In this document: piece by piece, positions 51,731-61,313 of the stretch
Numbering within the stretch: the first letter of the stretch is position 1
Layout of the letters: each line of letters begins with the position of its first letter
Source: Flavobacterium sp. TAB 87
Lineage (GTDB): Bacteria > Bacteroidota > Bacteroidia > Flavobacteriales > Flavobacteriaceae
DNA length: 64,000 nt
Reading direction: 5' to 3'
Assembly: GCF_001529295.1 (NCBI RefSeq)
Contig: NZ_LLWK01000038.1
Span: 620,001 to 684,000, forward strand
Position numbers and translations under genes: made by a program
Notes under the pieces: model-generated
Database searches by the model: none
The model's input: the letters and a program-made list of their open reading frames with translations, nothing else
What the model was told of the DNA's origin: nothing

Positions 51731-52990
51731 CTACGTGAGTAAGCGAGACACTTCCTGCAAAAGCAATCCACATACATAAGCACCATACGTTCCCAACGCA
51801 TATCCTAAAACGGCTAATAGCACGCCAACCGGTGCCAAAAAGGGACTAAATGCTGCGGCAACAATAGGAGCGGAGGCAGCGCCACCAATATTGGCTTGAC
51901 TTCCGACGGCTATGTAAAAGAATGGTGCTTTAATAATGCGAGCAATAATAATCATAATAATAATGTGTATGCAAATCCAGATTATTCCAATTAAGAATAG
52001 TAAAGGATTATCAAATATGGCAGCCAAGTCCATGTGCGTGCCAATAGTTGCTACTAAAATATAAAGAAAAACGGTCCCAACTTTAGACGCTCCGTACGAT
52101 TCAATTTCTCTTGCTTTTGTAAAAGACAAGGCTACGCCAATTGTGGTTGCAATAACAACTAACCAGAAAAAGGAATTTGTTAAAGAGTATTTTTCTAACT
52201 CGGGATAGTTGGTTGCAAAAAATGGTGCTAGAATGTCAGATAAAAAATGCGATAATCCCGTGACTCCAAAAGCGACCATCAATATAATCATTAGCGATTT
52301 TGACGTTACGATAGATTGTTTCCCAGATTGTTTTTCCTGAAGTTTTTTCTCTAGTTCTAAAATTGGTGCATTGTCGGCACGCAACCATTTGTTTATGCGA
52401 TCTGGCTTTTGCGACCAATAAAGTAAAACTCCCATCCATAAATTGGCCACCAGAACATCGACAGCAATCATTTGAGCAAACAAACTTTTACTGGCTCCAA
52501 AAACTTCTAACATCGCTGTCTGATTGGCGCCACCACCAATCCAGCTTCCTGCGATGGTCGTTAAACCTCTCCAAACTTCTTCGCCATTAGAAAAAGCAAC
52601 ATCGGGAAAGAAGCTAACAACAATATAAAATGCCAAAGGACCACCAACTATTACGCCCACTGTACCAGCTAGAAACATAATCACCGCTTTGCTCCCTAGT
52701 TTTTTTAACTCTTTAAAATCAATACTTAAGGTCAATAAAACTAAACTTGCTGGAAGCAAATAGCGTGAAGCAATGGCGTATAAATTGGAAGTTTCTCCTG
52801 AGATTACATTGAATGTATTTAATAAAGCAGGCAAAAAATAACACAACAAAACGGAAGGAACAATAGTATATAATTTTTTGAAGAACGGCTTGTTACTGGA
52901 TGAGGTTATAAAAATAATTCCTAAAATAGTAATTAAAATCCCAAGTACTACGGCATCATTAGTAATTAAAGGAGCGTGTTTTTCGATCAT
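51731..52990 (-). CDS. DUF819 integral membrane protein (probable permease)
   Basis: A 419-residue protein with about ten to eleven hydrophobic helices (VVLGILITILGIIFIT; SRYLLPASLVLLTLSI; AVIMFLAGTVGVIVGG; LLFLIGIIWICIHIIIMIII; ending VLGYALGTYGAYVCGLL). GSWIGGGANQTAMLEV (about 150-165) and GSQANIGGAASAPIVAAAF (about 365-383) are the repeated Gly/Asn loops of DUF819 (YjcL), reminiscent of secondary transporters with inverted repeats. Its start overlaps the serine-hydrolase gene by 4 nt (ATGA), so it is translationally coupled. In this operon it is the best candidate for carrying the product of the SusCD/hydrolase steps into the cytoplasm. Confidence 0.82.
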   Translation of the reverse strand: MIEKHAPLITNDAVVLGILITILGIIFITSSSNKPFFKKLYTIVPSVLLCYFLPALLNTFNVISGETSNLYAIASRYLLPASLVLLTLSIDFKELKKLGSKAVIMFLAGTVGVIVGGPLAFYIVVSFFPDVAFSNGEEVWRGLTTIAGSWIGGGANQTAMLEVFGASKSLFAQMIAVDVLVANLWMGVLLYWSQKPDRINKWLRADNAPILELEKKLQEKQSGKQSIVTSKSLMIILMVAFGVTGLSHFLSDILAPFFATNYPELEKYSLTNSFFWLVVIATTIGVALSFTKAREIESYGASKVGTVFLYILVATIGTHMDLAAIFDNPLLFLIGIIWICIHIIIMIIIARIIKAPFFYIAVGSQANIGGAASAPIVAAAFSPFLAPVGVLLAVLGYALGTYGAYVCGLLLQEVSRLLT

Positions 52991-54345
52991 TTTTTGGCGT
53001 CTTTATCTATTTGTTTAATTAATAATTGGAGCAATTTGCTTTTAGAGTTTTCTCCAAAAGCAAGATACTCTTTTTGTAGTACGCGTAGTTTTTTAACATC
53101 CCATTTGGCATATTGATTCGCTTTATACCAACTTTGGATTGATTCGGGCGCTAAAAAACATGCTTGATTTTGAAATAATTCCTCCCCTTTTATACTTGGA
53201 AATTCTAATGCTTTACCTAAGAGAAATCCGTCCAAAGTAGTGCGAATCTCCTTCATGTACGGCGAGTTGGAATTATTTAATAAAACCACTAAATTTTTAG
53301 AATTTAAAGTTCTTTTTATATAGGTTAAATTTCCTGCCCAGCTTCCGGTATGATATACGGTTTTACCGTTTGCGCTGTCATATAAAACATGCCAACCAAA
53401 ACCATAATCTGATTTCTCTGCAGTTGGAGGATGTGGAGTAAAAGCAAGTTCTTTTGATTCGGAATTTAAAATTTCAGAATTGTACAAAAAGTCATCCCAT
53501 TTAATTAAATCGTCTATCGATGAGGATAGTCTTCCCGAACCTAGTCTTCCGCTTAAAAAGTGATAATACTTTTTATTAGGTAAAGTTTCTGGAGCAACAT
53601 AATTACAATTTCGAATATCGATCATGTACGCTGGAGCATAATCTGCTTTATTCCAAATACTATCTCTTCCGATAAAGAAAGTTTGATCCATTTTCATGGG
53701 TTTAAAAATCTTTTCATGCAAGTATTGTTCTAAAGTAATTCCGCTGGCTGCGTTTACAATCTCTGCTAGTAAAATATAACCGGTATTTGAATACTGATAT
53801 TTGTTACCCGGAGCACTTACAATTGCGGGATGATTCTTTTTAAAAAAATCTAGAATGTCTTTATTATAAGCAATTTTTGTGCTGTCCCAATTTTTTTTAA
53901 AATGCGATTCGTAATCAGGAAGTCCAGAGGTGTGTGTTAATAAGTGCTGAATAGTAATATTTTTATACGGAAAACTAGTTCCTAAATAGTTAGCAATCGG
54001 ATCTGTAATTTTTAATTTATGGTCTTGCTGTAATAATAAAATTGCCGTCGCGGTAAATTGTTTTGAAACTGAAGCAATTTCCATTGCGGTGGAAGGTAAA
54101 AAGGAAGTTTGTTTCTCCATATTAGCGAAACCGTATCCTTTCTTAAAAATTACTTTTCCTTTTCTTTTTATTGCAACTGCTCCATTAAATAATTTTGCTT
54201 TGTGCAATTTTGTGAAATACGCGTCTAACGTATCATTTTGCACCTCGCTGTTTTCACTATTTTTAATTTGGGATTTTATCTCTTGGCAGTTGTTAAAAAG
54301 CAGCAAGCTAACCGAGATAAGAAATGATGAAAATACATTATTCAT
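52987..54345 (-). CDS. Serine hydrolase, beta-lactamase/class C PBP-like lipoprotein
   Basis: A 452-residue protein. Lipoprotein signal SLLLFNNC (Cys 20). Beta-lactamase-family active site: S92-V-S-K95 (SxxK), YSNTGY (YxN, about residue 184) and HTGSWAG (third motif, in place of KTG). A C-terminal extension of about 100 residues follows the catalytic domain. Family members are D-aminopeptidases, DD-carboxypeptidases or esterases; an activity on D-amino-acid-containing peptides would fit the neighbouring epimerase. It overlaps the epimerase gene by 8 nt and the DUF819 gene by 4 nt, a very tight operon. Confidence 0.88.
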   Translation of the reverse strand: MNNVFSSFLISVSLLLFNNCQEIKSQIKNSENSEVQNDTLDAYFTKLHKAKLFNGAVAIKRKGKVIFKKGYGFANMEKQTSFLPSTAMEIASVSKQFTATAILLLQQDHKLKITDPIANYLGTSFPYKNITIQHLLTHTSGLPDYESHFKKNWDSTKIAYNKDILDFFKKNHPAIVSAPGNKYQYSNTGYILLAEIVNAASGITLEQYLHEKIFKPMKMDQTFFIGRDSIWNKADYAPAYMIDIRNCNYVAPETLPNKKYYHFLSGRLGSGRLSSSIDDLIKWDDFLYNSEILNSESKELAFTPHPPTAEKSDYGFGWHVLYDSANGKTVYHTGSWAGNLTYIKRTLNSKNLVVLLNNSNSPYMKEIRTTLDGFLLGKALEFPSIKGEELFQNQACFLAPESIQSWYKANQYAKWDVKKLRVLQKEYLAFGENSKSKLLQLLIKQIDKDAKK

Positions 54346-55378
54346 ACGCTTTAATTTTTTCCCAATTGGGGTGTATTAGTCCAATTCCGTAGTTGTCGTT
54401 GAGTTCTATGTATCCATTGTTGACTTTGTGTCCTACAAAAGGATCGTTGGTCACGGCTAAATTACCATCGAGATCGATCCAGTCTGCCATAGCGCCCAAA
54501 TGTGAAGCTGCACTAATTGCACAAGAAGTCTCCGACATGCAACCTAACATAATTTTTAAATTCAGTGATTTTGCCAAATTTGCCATAGCAAAAGCTTCCT
54601 GCAACCCGGTAGATTTCATTAATTTAATGTTGACACCGTGATAAAAATTTTCCGCCCTTTTAACATCTTCTAAACGCTGAACGCCTTCGTCTCCTATGAG
54701 CGGTAAAGAGCTTCTTGAAAGCAACCATTCCATATCGGTAAAAGCTGTTCTTGGCATGGGTTGTTCTATAAAAATAGCGCCCTCTTCTTTAAGCCAATCT
54801 ATTTTTTCCAACGCCCGTTCTTTATTTGTCCAACCTTGATTTGCGTCTATAAACAACGGTTTGTTGGTTACATTTCGAACAGCTTTAATAATTTCTTCAT
54901 CGTTGTCTCCGCCCAATTTTATTTTTAAATAATGAAATTCAGCAGCTTCTTCGACTCTTTTTTCAATAATTTCAGAAGAATCTATTCCGATTGTTTTGCT
55001 CGTTTTTAAATCTTTTTTTGGAAGATTAAAGTATTGATACAATGGTTTTTTTACCATTTTTCCGATGAGATCGTGCAATGCAATATCAATAGCAGCTTTT
55101 ATAGCTGTATTTCCGCAGGCGTGGTTGTCTACAGCTGTCAGAATTTTGATAATTTCAAGCGGACTTTCAAATGGTGAAAAATCAAATGTTTTTGCAAAAT
55201 GTACAGCTGAGGCAATTGTTTCTCCGTAGAGAGGAGGCATCGAAGCCTCCCCGTATCCTACAAAGTGTTCAAATTGTAACTGTACAAGTACGATTGGTGT
55301 ATTTGTTCGTGCGCCTCCAGCAATTCTAAAAACATGTTTTTTGTTTAAGAGGTAAGGTTTTAGGGTTATTGATATCAT
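54338..55378 (-). CDS. Dipeptide epimerase (L-Ala-D/L-Glu epimerase-like)
   Basis: A 346-residue enolase-superfamily enzyme of the muconate-lactonising subgroup. The general acid/base pair K152/K154 lies in LKIKLGG; metal ligands are D178 (DANQGW), E205 (EQPM) and D230 (GDEGV); the opposite Lys is in IKLMKSTG (252-255). Such enzymes epimerise dipeptides, classically L-Ala-D-Glu from recycled peptidoglycan into L-Ala-L-Glu. The specificity residues cannot be judged safely by eye. It begins 2 nt after the SusD stop and overlaps the hydrolase gene. Alternative: another dipeptide or an N-acyl amino acid racemase. Confidence 0.85.
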   Translation of the reverse strand: MISITLKPYLLNKKHVFRIAGGARTNTPIVLVQLQFEHFVGYGEASMPPLYGETIASAVHFAKTFDFSPFESPLEIIKILTAVDNHACGNTAIKAAIDIALHDLIGKMVKKPLYQYFNLPKKDLKTSKTIGIDSSEIIEKRVEEAAEFHYLKIKLGGDNDEEIIKAVRNVTNKPLFIDANQGWTNKERALEKIDWLKEEGAIFIEQPMPRTAFTDMEWLLSRSSLPLIGDEGVQRLEDVKRAENFYHGVNIKLMKSTGLQEAFAMANLAKSLNLKIMLGCMSETSCAISAASHLGAMADWIDLDGNLAVTNDPFVGHKVNNGYIELNDNYGIGLIHPNWEKIKAYE

Positions 55379-55380
55379 TT

Positions 55381-56799
55381 TTAGTACCCGTTGTTTTGAG
55401 GTTTGATATTTGGATTTGCATTTATTTCGCTAAGCGGAATAGGTAAAATAAATTTATCATTTGGATAATTAACAAGGACCGCATTTTCTGATTGAATGAT
55501 GTTTACATTTTTTTTATTTCGATTTAAATCGAATAAACGATGTCCTTCAAAAGCCAACTCTTTTCTGCGTTCTAGTAAAATTCGGTCTAGTAAATTTGCG
55601 CCTGTGTCTGTAATAGTGGTAGCATTTGGTTGTGCTCTTTTTACGATTAAATTTAAATCTTGTTGCGCCAATATATCGTTGCCCTCTTTCGCGTATGCTT
55701 CCGCTCTAATTAGATACTGTTCAGCCAAACGAAATAGTCTGATATTATCATCGCTTTTGGTACCGTTAGGAAATTTTCCAACAAATAATGCATTTTTTTC
55801 TGCTCCTGGCTTTGCACCTTGCACGATCACTGATTTGCGAATATCATTGCTGTCGTATAATCCCAATAATTCAGTAGTTACTAACGCATCAGCGTAACCC
55901 GCAACACTGAAAAAATGCCCCAAACTATTGGTGCCTTCACTGTCTGCGATAGTGTTTACAATCTCAAAAATGGACTCAGAATTGAAAGCGGTATTCCATA
56001 CTTTCAAATAATTTGCATTCGTCATTAAACTGTATGCACTCGTATTAATGACCTCGGTACTTTGCTTTATTGCCTCTAGATTATTTTCTTGATAAAGTGC
56101 TACGCGAGCAGCTAATGCTTTGGCTCCGCTTACAGAAAAATAACCACTTGCTTTTTGGTTGGTCATTAGCAAAAGCGCCTGCGCAAGATCACTATTAATT
56201 TGTGTGTAGACTTCGCTTACGTTATTTCTCGAGGGAGAAACTTGATTTGTATTTATTGCAGTAACTACAGGTACTCCTGCGTGGGTTGCGTTGGCTGTAA
56301 AATTGTACGGTTGCGCATACAAACGAACCAAATCAAAGTGTGCTAATGCACGTACAGTGTACGCTTCGCCAACAAGTTGATCGATCTTTTTTTGCTGTTC
56401 TGCTGTGGTAACTTCAATCAATTTACCGCCTTCAATGGCTCGGGTAGCATTTACAACTACTTCGTAAATCTGATTCCAAGTGCCTTCTGCGTAGGTATTT
56501 CTGTCGGAGACTACAAAGTTTTCAAACTCCAAATATCTTCCCGTATTTCTAGAGCTTAAATACAAGTTGTCGGCCATTAATTCTGGAATTACATACATCG
56601 TTCGACCATAATAGTCGCTGTCTTGCAGTTTGCTGTACATTCCGTTTATGGCAGTTTGCAAGGTTACCAAGTCAATTACTGCATCTTCTGCTGCAACATT
56701 TTGCTCGGGTTTGATGTCTAAAAAGCTGTCGCTACAAGACGTTAAACCTAGACACATCATGCTTAGTAGTACGGGTATATTTTTATATTTTAATTTCAT
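55381..56799 (-). CDS. SusD/RagB family substrate-binding lipoprotein
   Basis: A 472-residue protein from ATG 56799; the longer frame adds nine residues overlapping susC. Lipoprotein signal LSMMCLGLTSC followed by SDSFLDIKPEQ, typical for SusD. The TPR-like helical frame is seen in DLVTLQTAINGMYSKLQ and in YTVRALAHFDLVRLYAQPYNF; C-terminal RLAEQYLIRAEAYAKEGN and LLERRKELAFEGHRLFDLNR are the family signature. It sits on the cell surface as the lid of the SusC channel and captures substrate. It starts 10 nt after the susC stop. Confidence 0.93.
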   Translation of the reverse strand: MKLKYKNIPVLLSMMCLGLTSCSDSFLDIKPEQNVAAEDAVIDLVTLQTAINGMYSKLQDSDYYGRTMYVIPELMADNLYLSSRNTGRYLEFENFVVSDRNTYAEGTWNQIYEVVVNATRAIEGGKLIEVTTAEQQKKIDQLVGEAYTVRALAHFDLVRLYAQPYNFTANATHAGVPVVTAINTNQVSPSRNNVSEVYTQINSDLAQALLLMTNQKASGYFSVSGAKALAARVALYQENNLEAIKQSTEVINTSAYSLMTNANYLKVWNTAFNSESIFEIVNTIADSEGTNSLGHFFSVAGYADALVTTELLGLYDSNDIRKSVIVQGAKPGAEKNALFVGKFPNGTKSDDNIRLFRLAEQYLIRAEAYAKEGNDILAQQDLNLIVKRAQPNATTITDTGANLLDRILLERRKELAFEGHRLFDLNRNKKNVNIIQSENAVLVNYPNDKFILPIPLSEINANPNIKPQNNGY

Positions 56800-56809
56800 A
56801 TTTTTAGTT

Positions 56810-59800
56810 TTAGAATGAAAAATCAAGTCCCATTAAAATTTGTTTTGCTATAGGAATTCTTAGATTGGCTACGCCATCAATTCCTACTTCTGGGTCAATT
56901 TCCAAACCTTTGTCCTTGGTCCAAGTTGCCATGTTGGTTCCTTTGAGATACAATCGAATAGAACTTACTTTTAGTTTATTCGTTAGATCTGTTGGAAATT
57001 CATACGCCAAAGTAATGTCTCTTAGTCTCAAATAAGTACCATCAGACAAGAAACGGGTAGAGTGTTGGTTTGATAAACCAGATTGCGTATTTCCCCAAAC
57101 CATTTTAGGAACGTCGGTAATGTCACCAGGTTGTTGCCATCTGTTTTCGTATATTTTACGAGTTAGATTTCCACGGTCATTTAATTTAGCACTACCATCG
57201 CTGCTGGTATATCTGCCCCATGTATCGTACACTTTATTTCCTGAATTTAGGAACAGCATAAACGATAGACTCACATTTTTATAGCTTAACGTATTGGTTA
57301 GACCCGCATAATATTTAGGCAGCGCACTTCCTTGCTTAAAAGGTTCGGCTTTGCTGTAGTTATTTGTTGTAGCAGTTTTAGTAGCGTCAGTATACCATAA
57401 AGCATTTCCGTTATCAGGATCTACTCCAGCGTATCCTGGCATATAAAAAGTATAAAAATCACCACCAACTTCTCTAATGTAATTGTTGTCAATAATTGGT
57501 TCATCGTTCTGTAATTTTAATATTTCGTTTGTATTAGTCGTAATATTAAAATCTGATTTCCATGAAAAATGATCGGGAATATCAAAAATGTAAGCAGATA
57601 ACGCAAATTCAATTCCGCTATTTTTCATTTCCCCTATATTATCCAAATAACTTGTAAGTCCGTTTGTGGCCGAAATAGGAACTTTAAAAAGCAAATTGGT
57701 AGTAGTTCTTGTGTAGTAATCTAAAGTTCCCGAGAAAATAGAGAACAACTGAAAATCTAATCCAACGTTAAACGGCTTATTTTTTTCCCATGTTAACTTC
57801 GGATTTGATTGTTGACTGTATGTATAACCAGGTTGTTCGTTATAATTGTCTCCAGTGCTATACAAACCACGGGAAGCAAAATCACCAATTTCTTGGTTTC
57901 CATTGATACCGTAACTTGTTCTAAATTTCAGTTTATTTACAAAAGAAACGTCTTGCATGAAATCCTCTTTTTGAATGTCCCATCCCAATCCGATAGAACC
58001 AAAGTTAGCATAACGAACATCCGAACCAAAGCGAGAAGAACCATCTCTTCTGGCAGTAGCATTAAAGAAATATTTGTTGGCTAAACCGTAATTGATATTA
58101 AAAAACAAAGAAGACAACGACGAAGCAGTTTTTGTACTCGAAGCATCGCGGTACACAGATGCATTGTCTAAAGTAGTTAAACCTGGCGCACCATAATTGC
58201 TAGCATAAGCATAAGTCGAATTAGCGTTAATTTTTTGTGCCTCTTGACCGAGTAAGAACTTAACGTTGTTAGTGTTATTAATTTCCCAGTTGTATTTTAA
58301 TAAGTTGGTTACGTTCCAGTTTAAAATAATGTTGTCAGAAGCTCTACCGCGTCCACCATCATTTCTTCCTTCACCAAAATAAGGATTGTCGTACTGAAAT
58401 TCATCTGATAAATTAAAATCTACATTTGCTTTAGTTTCAAAAGTTAGGTTTTTTGTAAAATCATAATTTAAACCAATGTTTCCTAAAATACCGTATAATT
58501 TCGTTTCACGAATGTTTTCCTTAGCAATTCCTACCGGATTATAAGTTAGCAAAATATCAGTATTGTATGTTCCGTCTGCATTGTACACCGGCTGCCAAGG
58601 CACTTCTCTTGTCATTGCTCTTACCGGATTATTGGCGCTTCCAGCTTCATCAATAGTATGTAATATTTGGTTGCTTGCTGCCAGTCCAAAGTTTAGTGAG
58701 AGTTTTTCTGAGGCTTTGTGATCCACATTTACTTTGGCGTTTAATTTTTTATAATCAACCCCAATAATAACCGCTTGTTGGTCAAAAATTCCTAGTGAAC
58801 TGTAAAAATTAGTTTTTTCACTACCGCCACTAGCGCTAATGCCGTATTGCTTGTATTGTCCAGTTCTTCCAATCACATCTTGCCAATCGGTATTAACCGA
58901 CTCGTCTACTCGATCATAAATGTACTTTTGTGCAAGCTCAAAACTTTCGCCTGTGTTCACTCTACTCTCAATTAATAATTCTAAATTTTCGGGAGTAGTA
59001 AGTAGTTTATTTCTGTCTGCAGTAATCATATCGCTCACACCATATTGCGTACTAAAGTCGAATTTTGTTTTACCAGATTTCCCTCTCTTGGTCGTTATAA
59101 GTATAACACCGTTTGCTCCTCTAGAACCATAAATGGAAGTCGCAGATGCATCTTTTAAAACAGTAATGTTGGCAATATCTTTTGGATTGATGCCTGCAAT
59201 GGTATTTGAGCTCGTTGCTATGGTAGAAATATTTCCAGAAACAACTGGAATTCCATCCACAACGTACAAAGGATCTGAGTTGGCATTGATCGATCCTACT
59301 CCTCGTATTCTAATTTGAGGAGAATAGCCTGGTTGTCCACTTGCAGATGACATTTGAACACCCGCAATGTTACCTTGTAAACTTTCTTGAAAGGAGGCAA
59401 CAGGCGTTTCGCTAATTTTAGAAACATCGACATTTGTAGCGGCACCAGTATACGAACTTTTGCTTTGCTTATCATAAGCAACAACGATAACCTCGTTTAA
59501 ATTGCTGACTTCAGCTAGCATCGTAATTTTAAAAACAGTGGTTTCTCTAGTAACCGTTCTAGTTTCGGTTTTCATTCCCAGATAACTTATTTCAATTTGA
59601 TCGCCATAGTTTGCCTGAAGCGAAAAATTTCCATCCATATCGGTAAGAGTTCCGTTGGTAGTTCCTTTTACAACGACATTGATACCAATAAGCGGAACTT
59701 TACCTTCATCTAAAACTGTTCCTTTTACAGTAACTTTTTCTTGCACAACTGTGGTAGGAACGATGCTGATTTCTGCGATATTATTTGCCTCACTTTTAGA

Positions 59801-60178
59801 AGAACTTCTTTTGTAAAGAATAATTTTAGTATTCATTAATTTATAGGAAATAGTCGTTCCCTTAAAGACTTCTTCTAAAACAGAATCAATTTTATCGCTT
59901 GAAGTTTTTACACTAATAAGCGCATTGTCGTTAATTAGTTCGGTATTGTAGAAAAAAGAAAAATTACTTTGTTCTTCAATAGCCGCGATTACTTGCTTGA
60001 GCGGTGTTTTCTTATAATCAATGGCTATTTTTTGTCCGTAGCTGGGCAAACTACTGGCAGAAATTTTAAAAATTGTTAATGCAACAATTAAAGTAGATAG
60101 TTTCATTACTCTAATAAATTTGTCTACCGAATACGAGCATATTCTGGTAGGGTTCGTTTTGGTCCGTTTTTTTTTCAT
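56810..60178 (-). CDS. SusC/RagA TonB-linked receptor with STN signalling domain
   Basis: A 1122-residue outer-membrane transporter. After the leader comes an STN (secretin/TonB short N-terminal) domain at about 48-118 (IAIDYKKTPLKQVIAAIEEQ), which contacts an anti-sigma factor. Then a carboxypeptidase-regulatory-like domain (about 150-235), the plug (about 240-365: SGQPGYSPQIRIRGVGS, DPLYVVDGIP, ATSIYGSRGANGVILITTK) and a barrel ending LMGLDFSF. It imports oligomers through a SusCD complex and, via STN, signals to FecR. The preceding genes encode exactly this FecR and an ECF sigma factor. Confidence 0.94.
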   Translation of the reverse strand: MKKKRTKTNPTRICSYSVDKFIRVMKLSTLIVALTIFKISASSLPSYGQKIAIDYKKTPLKQVIAAIEEQSNFSFFYNTELINDNALISVKTSSDKIDSVLEEVFKGTTISYKLMNTKIILYKRSSSKSEANNIAEISIVPTTVVQEKVTVKGTVLDEGKVPLIGINVVVKGTTNGTLTDMDGNFSLQANYGDQIEISYLGMKTETRTVTRETTVFKITMLAEVSNLNEVIVVAYDKQSKSSYTGAATNVDVSKISETPVASFQESLQGNIAGVQMSSASGQPGYSPQIRIRGVGSINANSDPLYVVDGIPVVSGNISTIATSSNTIAGINPKDIANITVLKDASATSIYGSRGANGVILITTKRGKSGKTKFDFSTQYGVSDMITADRNKLLTTPENLELLIESRVNTGESFELAQKYIYDRVDESVNTDWQDVIGRTGQYKQYGISASGGSEKTNFYSSLGIFDQQAVIIGVDYKKLNAKVNVDHKASEKLSLNFGLAASNQILHTIDEAGSANNPVRAMTREVPWQPVYNADGTYNTDILLTYNPVGIAKENIRETKLYGILGNIGLNYDFTKNLTFETKANVDFNLSDEFQYDNPYFGEGRNDGGRGRASDNIILNWNVTNLLKYNWEINNTNNVKFLLGQEAQKINANSTYAYASNYGAPGLTTLDNASVYRDASSTKTASSLSSLFFNINYGLANKYFFNATARRDGSSRFGSDVRYANFGSIGLGWDIQKEDFMQDVSFVNKLKFRTSYGINGNQEIGDFASRGLYSTGDNYNEQPGYTYSQQSNPKLTWEKNKPFNVGLDFQLFSIFSGTLDYYTRTTTNLLFKVPISATNGLTSYLDNIGEMKNSGIEFALSAYIFDIPDHFSWKSDFNITTNTNEILKLQNDEPIIDNNYIREVGGDFYTFYMPGYAGVDPDNGNALWYTDATKTATTNNYSKAEPFKQGSALPKYYAGLTNTLSYKNVSLSFMLFLNSGNKVYDTWGRYTSSDGSAKLNDRGNLTRKIYENRWQQPGDITDVPKMVWGNTQSGLSNQHSTRFLSDGTYLRLRDITLAYEFPTDLTNKLKVSSIRLYLKGTNMATWTKDKGLEIDPEVGIDGVANLRIPIAKQILMGLDFSF

Positions 60179-60245
60179 AATTTTAACCTCGGTTTTTTGT
60201 TAGTACTCTGTTTTGAAAATTAGTTAGCGAAAAGCCTTTTTATTT

Positions 60246-60279
60246 AAGGGAGAGTAGTCGAGCACTCTCCCTTTTTTTT
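60246..60279. terminator. Hairpin between fecR and susC
   Basis: GGGAGAGT (60248-60255) and ACTCTCCC (60264-60271), 8-nt loop, with nine T on the plus strand. On the coding minus strand the T run is weak, so it may act as a leaky attenuator or processing site between the regulator genes and susC. Confidence 0.5.
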
Positions 60280-60281
60280 GT

Positions 60282-61247
60282 TTATCGAATGGTCATTTGA
60301 TTGGTTTTTTTATCAAACTCGCAAGTTACATTGGATGAAACTTCCAAAATTCTCATAATCTCTTCAATAGAATTTGTTTTTTCAATTTTGCCGGAAAACG
60401 AATAGTTGTAAAATTCTTTAGAGGCAATATTGACTTTGACTCCAAACCAGCGTTCCAAGCTCAGTACAACTTCTTTGAGAGGCGTTTCATTAAAAAGTAA
60501 TGTTCCTGATTTCCAAGAAGTAAAATTCGAGGTATTAACCGTGTTTATACTCAGTGCTTTTTCTGATTTAAAAAAAACGGCTTGTTGTTTGGGCAATAAG
60601 GTAGATAAAACGGCTTCTTTGTTTTTTAATTCTATTTTGCCAGTAACTAAAGTAGTTTCCAACCTTTTTTCATCAGCATAAGATTTGATATTAAAGCTGG
60701 TTCCCAGAACTTTAATGTCAATTCCCGATTCGGTTTCAACAATAAAAGGCTTTTGTTTGTTTTTGGTAACATCAAAAAATGCTTCGCCGTACAGTTTGAT
60801 TCGTCTTTCGCTCTCGTTGTAAGTGTCGCTAAAAACAATTTTACTTTCGGCATTCAGCCAAACAAATGTTCCATCGGCAAGCGTAACTTTTCGTTGTTCT
60901 TTTGCTTTTGTAGTATACGAATATCGCTTTGTTGCGTGCACATCATTTTTAGAAGAAAAATAGAAGTAAGTGACTAATGCCAGCGGAAGAAGCAAAACTG
61001 CTGCGCGTTGTAAAAATAAGCGTATGGTTTTGTTTTTAGATTTAGTGTGCTTTTTAAAGACATTAAATGGAACGGCAGGATCTATTTTTTCTGAAGAAAC
61101 ATCCAGAGTAGCAATAACGTGCTTTGCTTTTACTTGGTTGTAAAAAGCTTGATTTTCTGCAGACGATTGTATCCAAGCGATCACTTTTTTATCAAAAAGA
61201 ACATCGCCTTTTTTATCTATAAAGTGTATTAAATCGAGTTCGGTCAT
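60282..61247 (-). CDS. FecR-type anti-sigma factor
   Basis: A 321-residue protein. N-terminal cytoplasmic part (1 to about 75), one transmembrane helix at about 78-97 (LQRAAVLLLPLALVTYFYF), the FecR domain at about 110-205 (KVTLADGTFVWLNAESKIVF, VLGTSFNIKSY) and a C-terminal DUF4974/STN-contacting domain (LKEVVLSLERWFGVKVNIA). It restrains the sigma factor encoded upstream until the SusC STN domain signals substrate. Located 66 nt behind the sigma gene. Confidence 0.92.
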   Translation of the reverse strand: MTELDLIHFIDKKGDVLFDKKVIAWIQSSAENQAFYNQVKAKHVIATLDVSSEKIDPAVPFNVFKKHTKSKNKTIRLFLQRAAVLLLPLALVTYFYFSSKNDVHATKRYSYTTKAKEQRKVTLADGTFVWLNAESKIVFSDTYNESERRIKLYGEAFFDVTKNKQKPFIVETESGIDIKVLGTSFNIKSYADEKRLETTLVTGKIELKNKEAVLSTLLPKQQAVFFKSEKALSINTVNTSNFTSWKSGTLLFNETPLKEVVLSLERWFGVKVNIASKEFYNYSFSGKIEKTNSIEEIMRILEVSSNVTCEFDKKTNQMTIR

Positions 61248-61313
61248 GTTGGCTATTTATTCTAAGACGATTCATACTTAGATAACCCCTACGCGAATTT
61301 GATTTTTTTTAAA

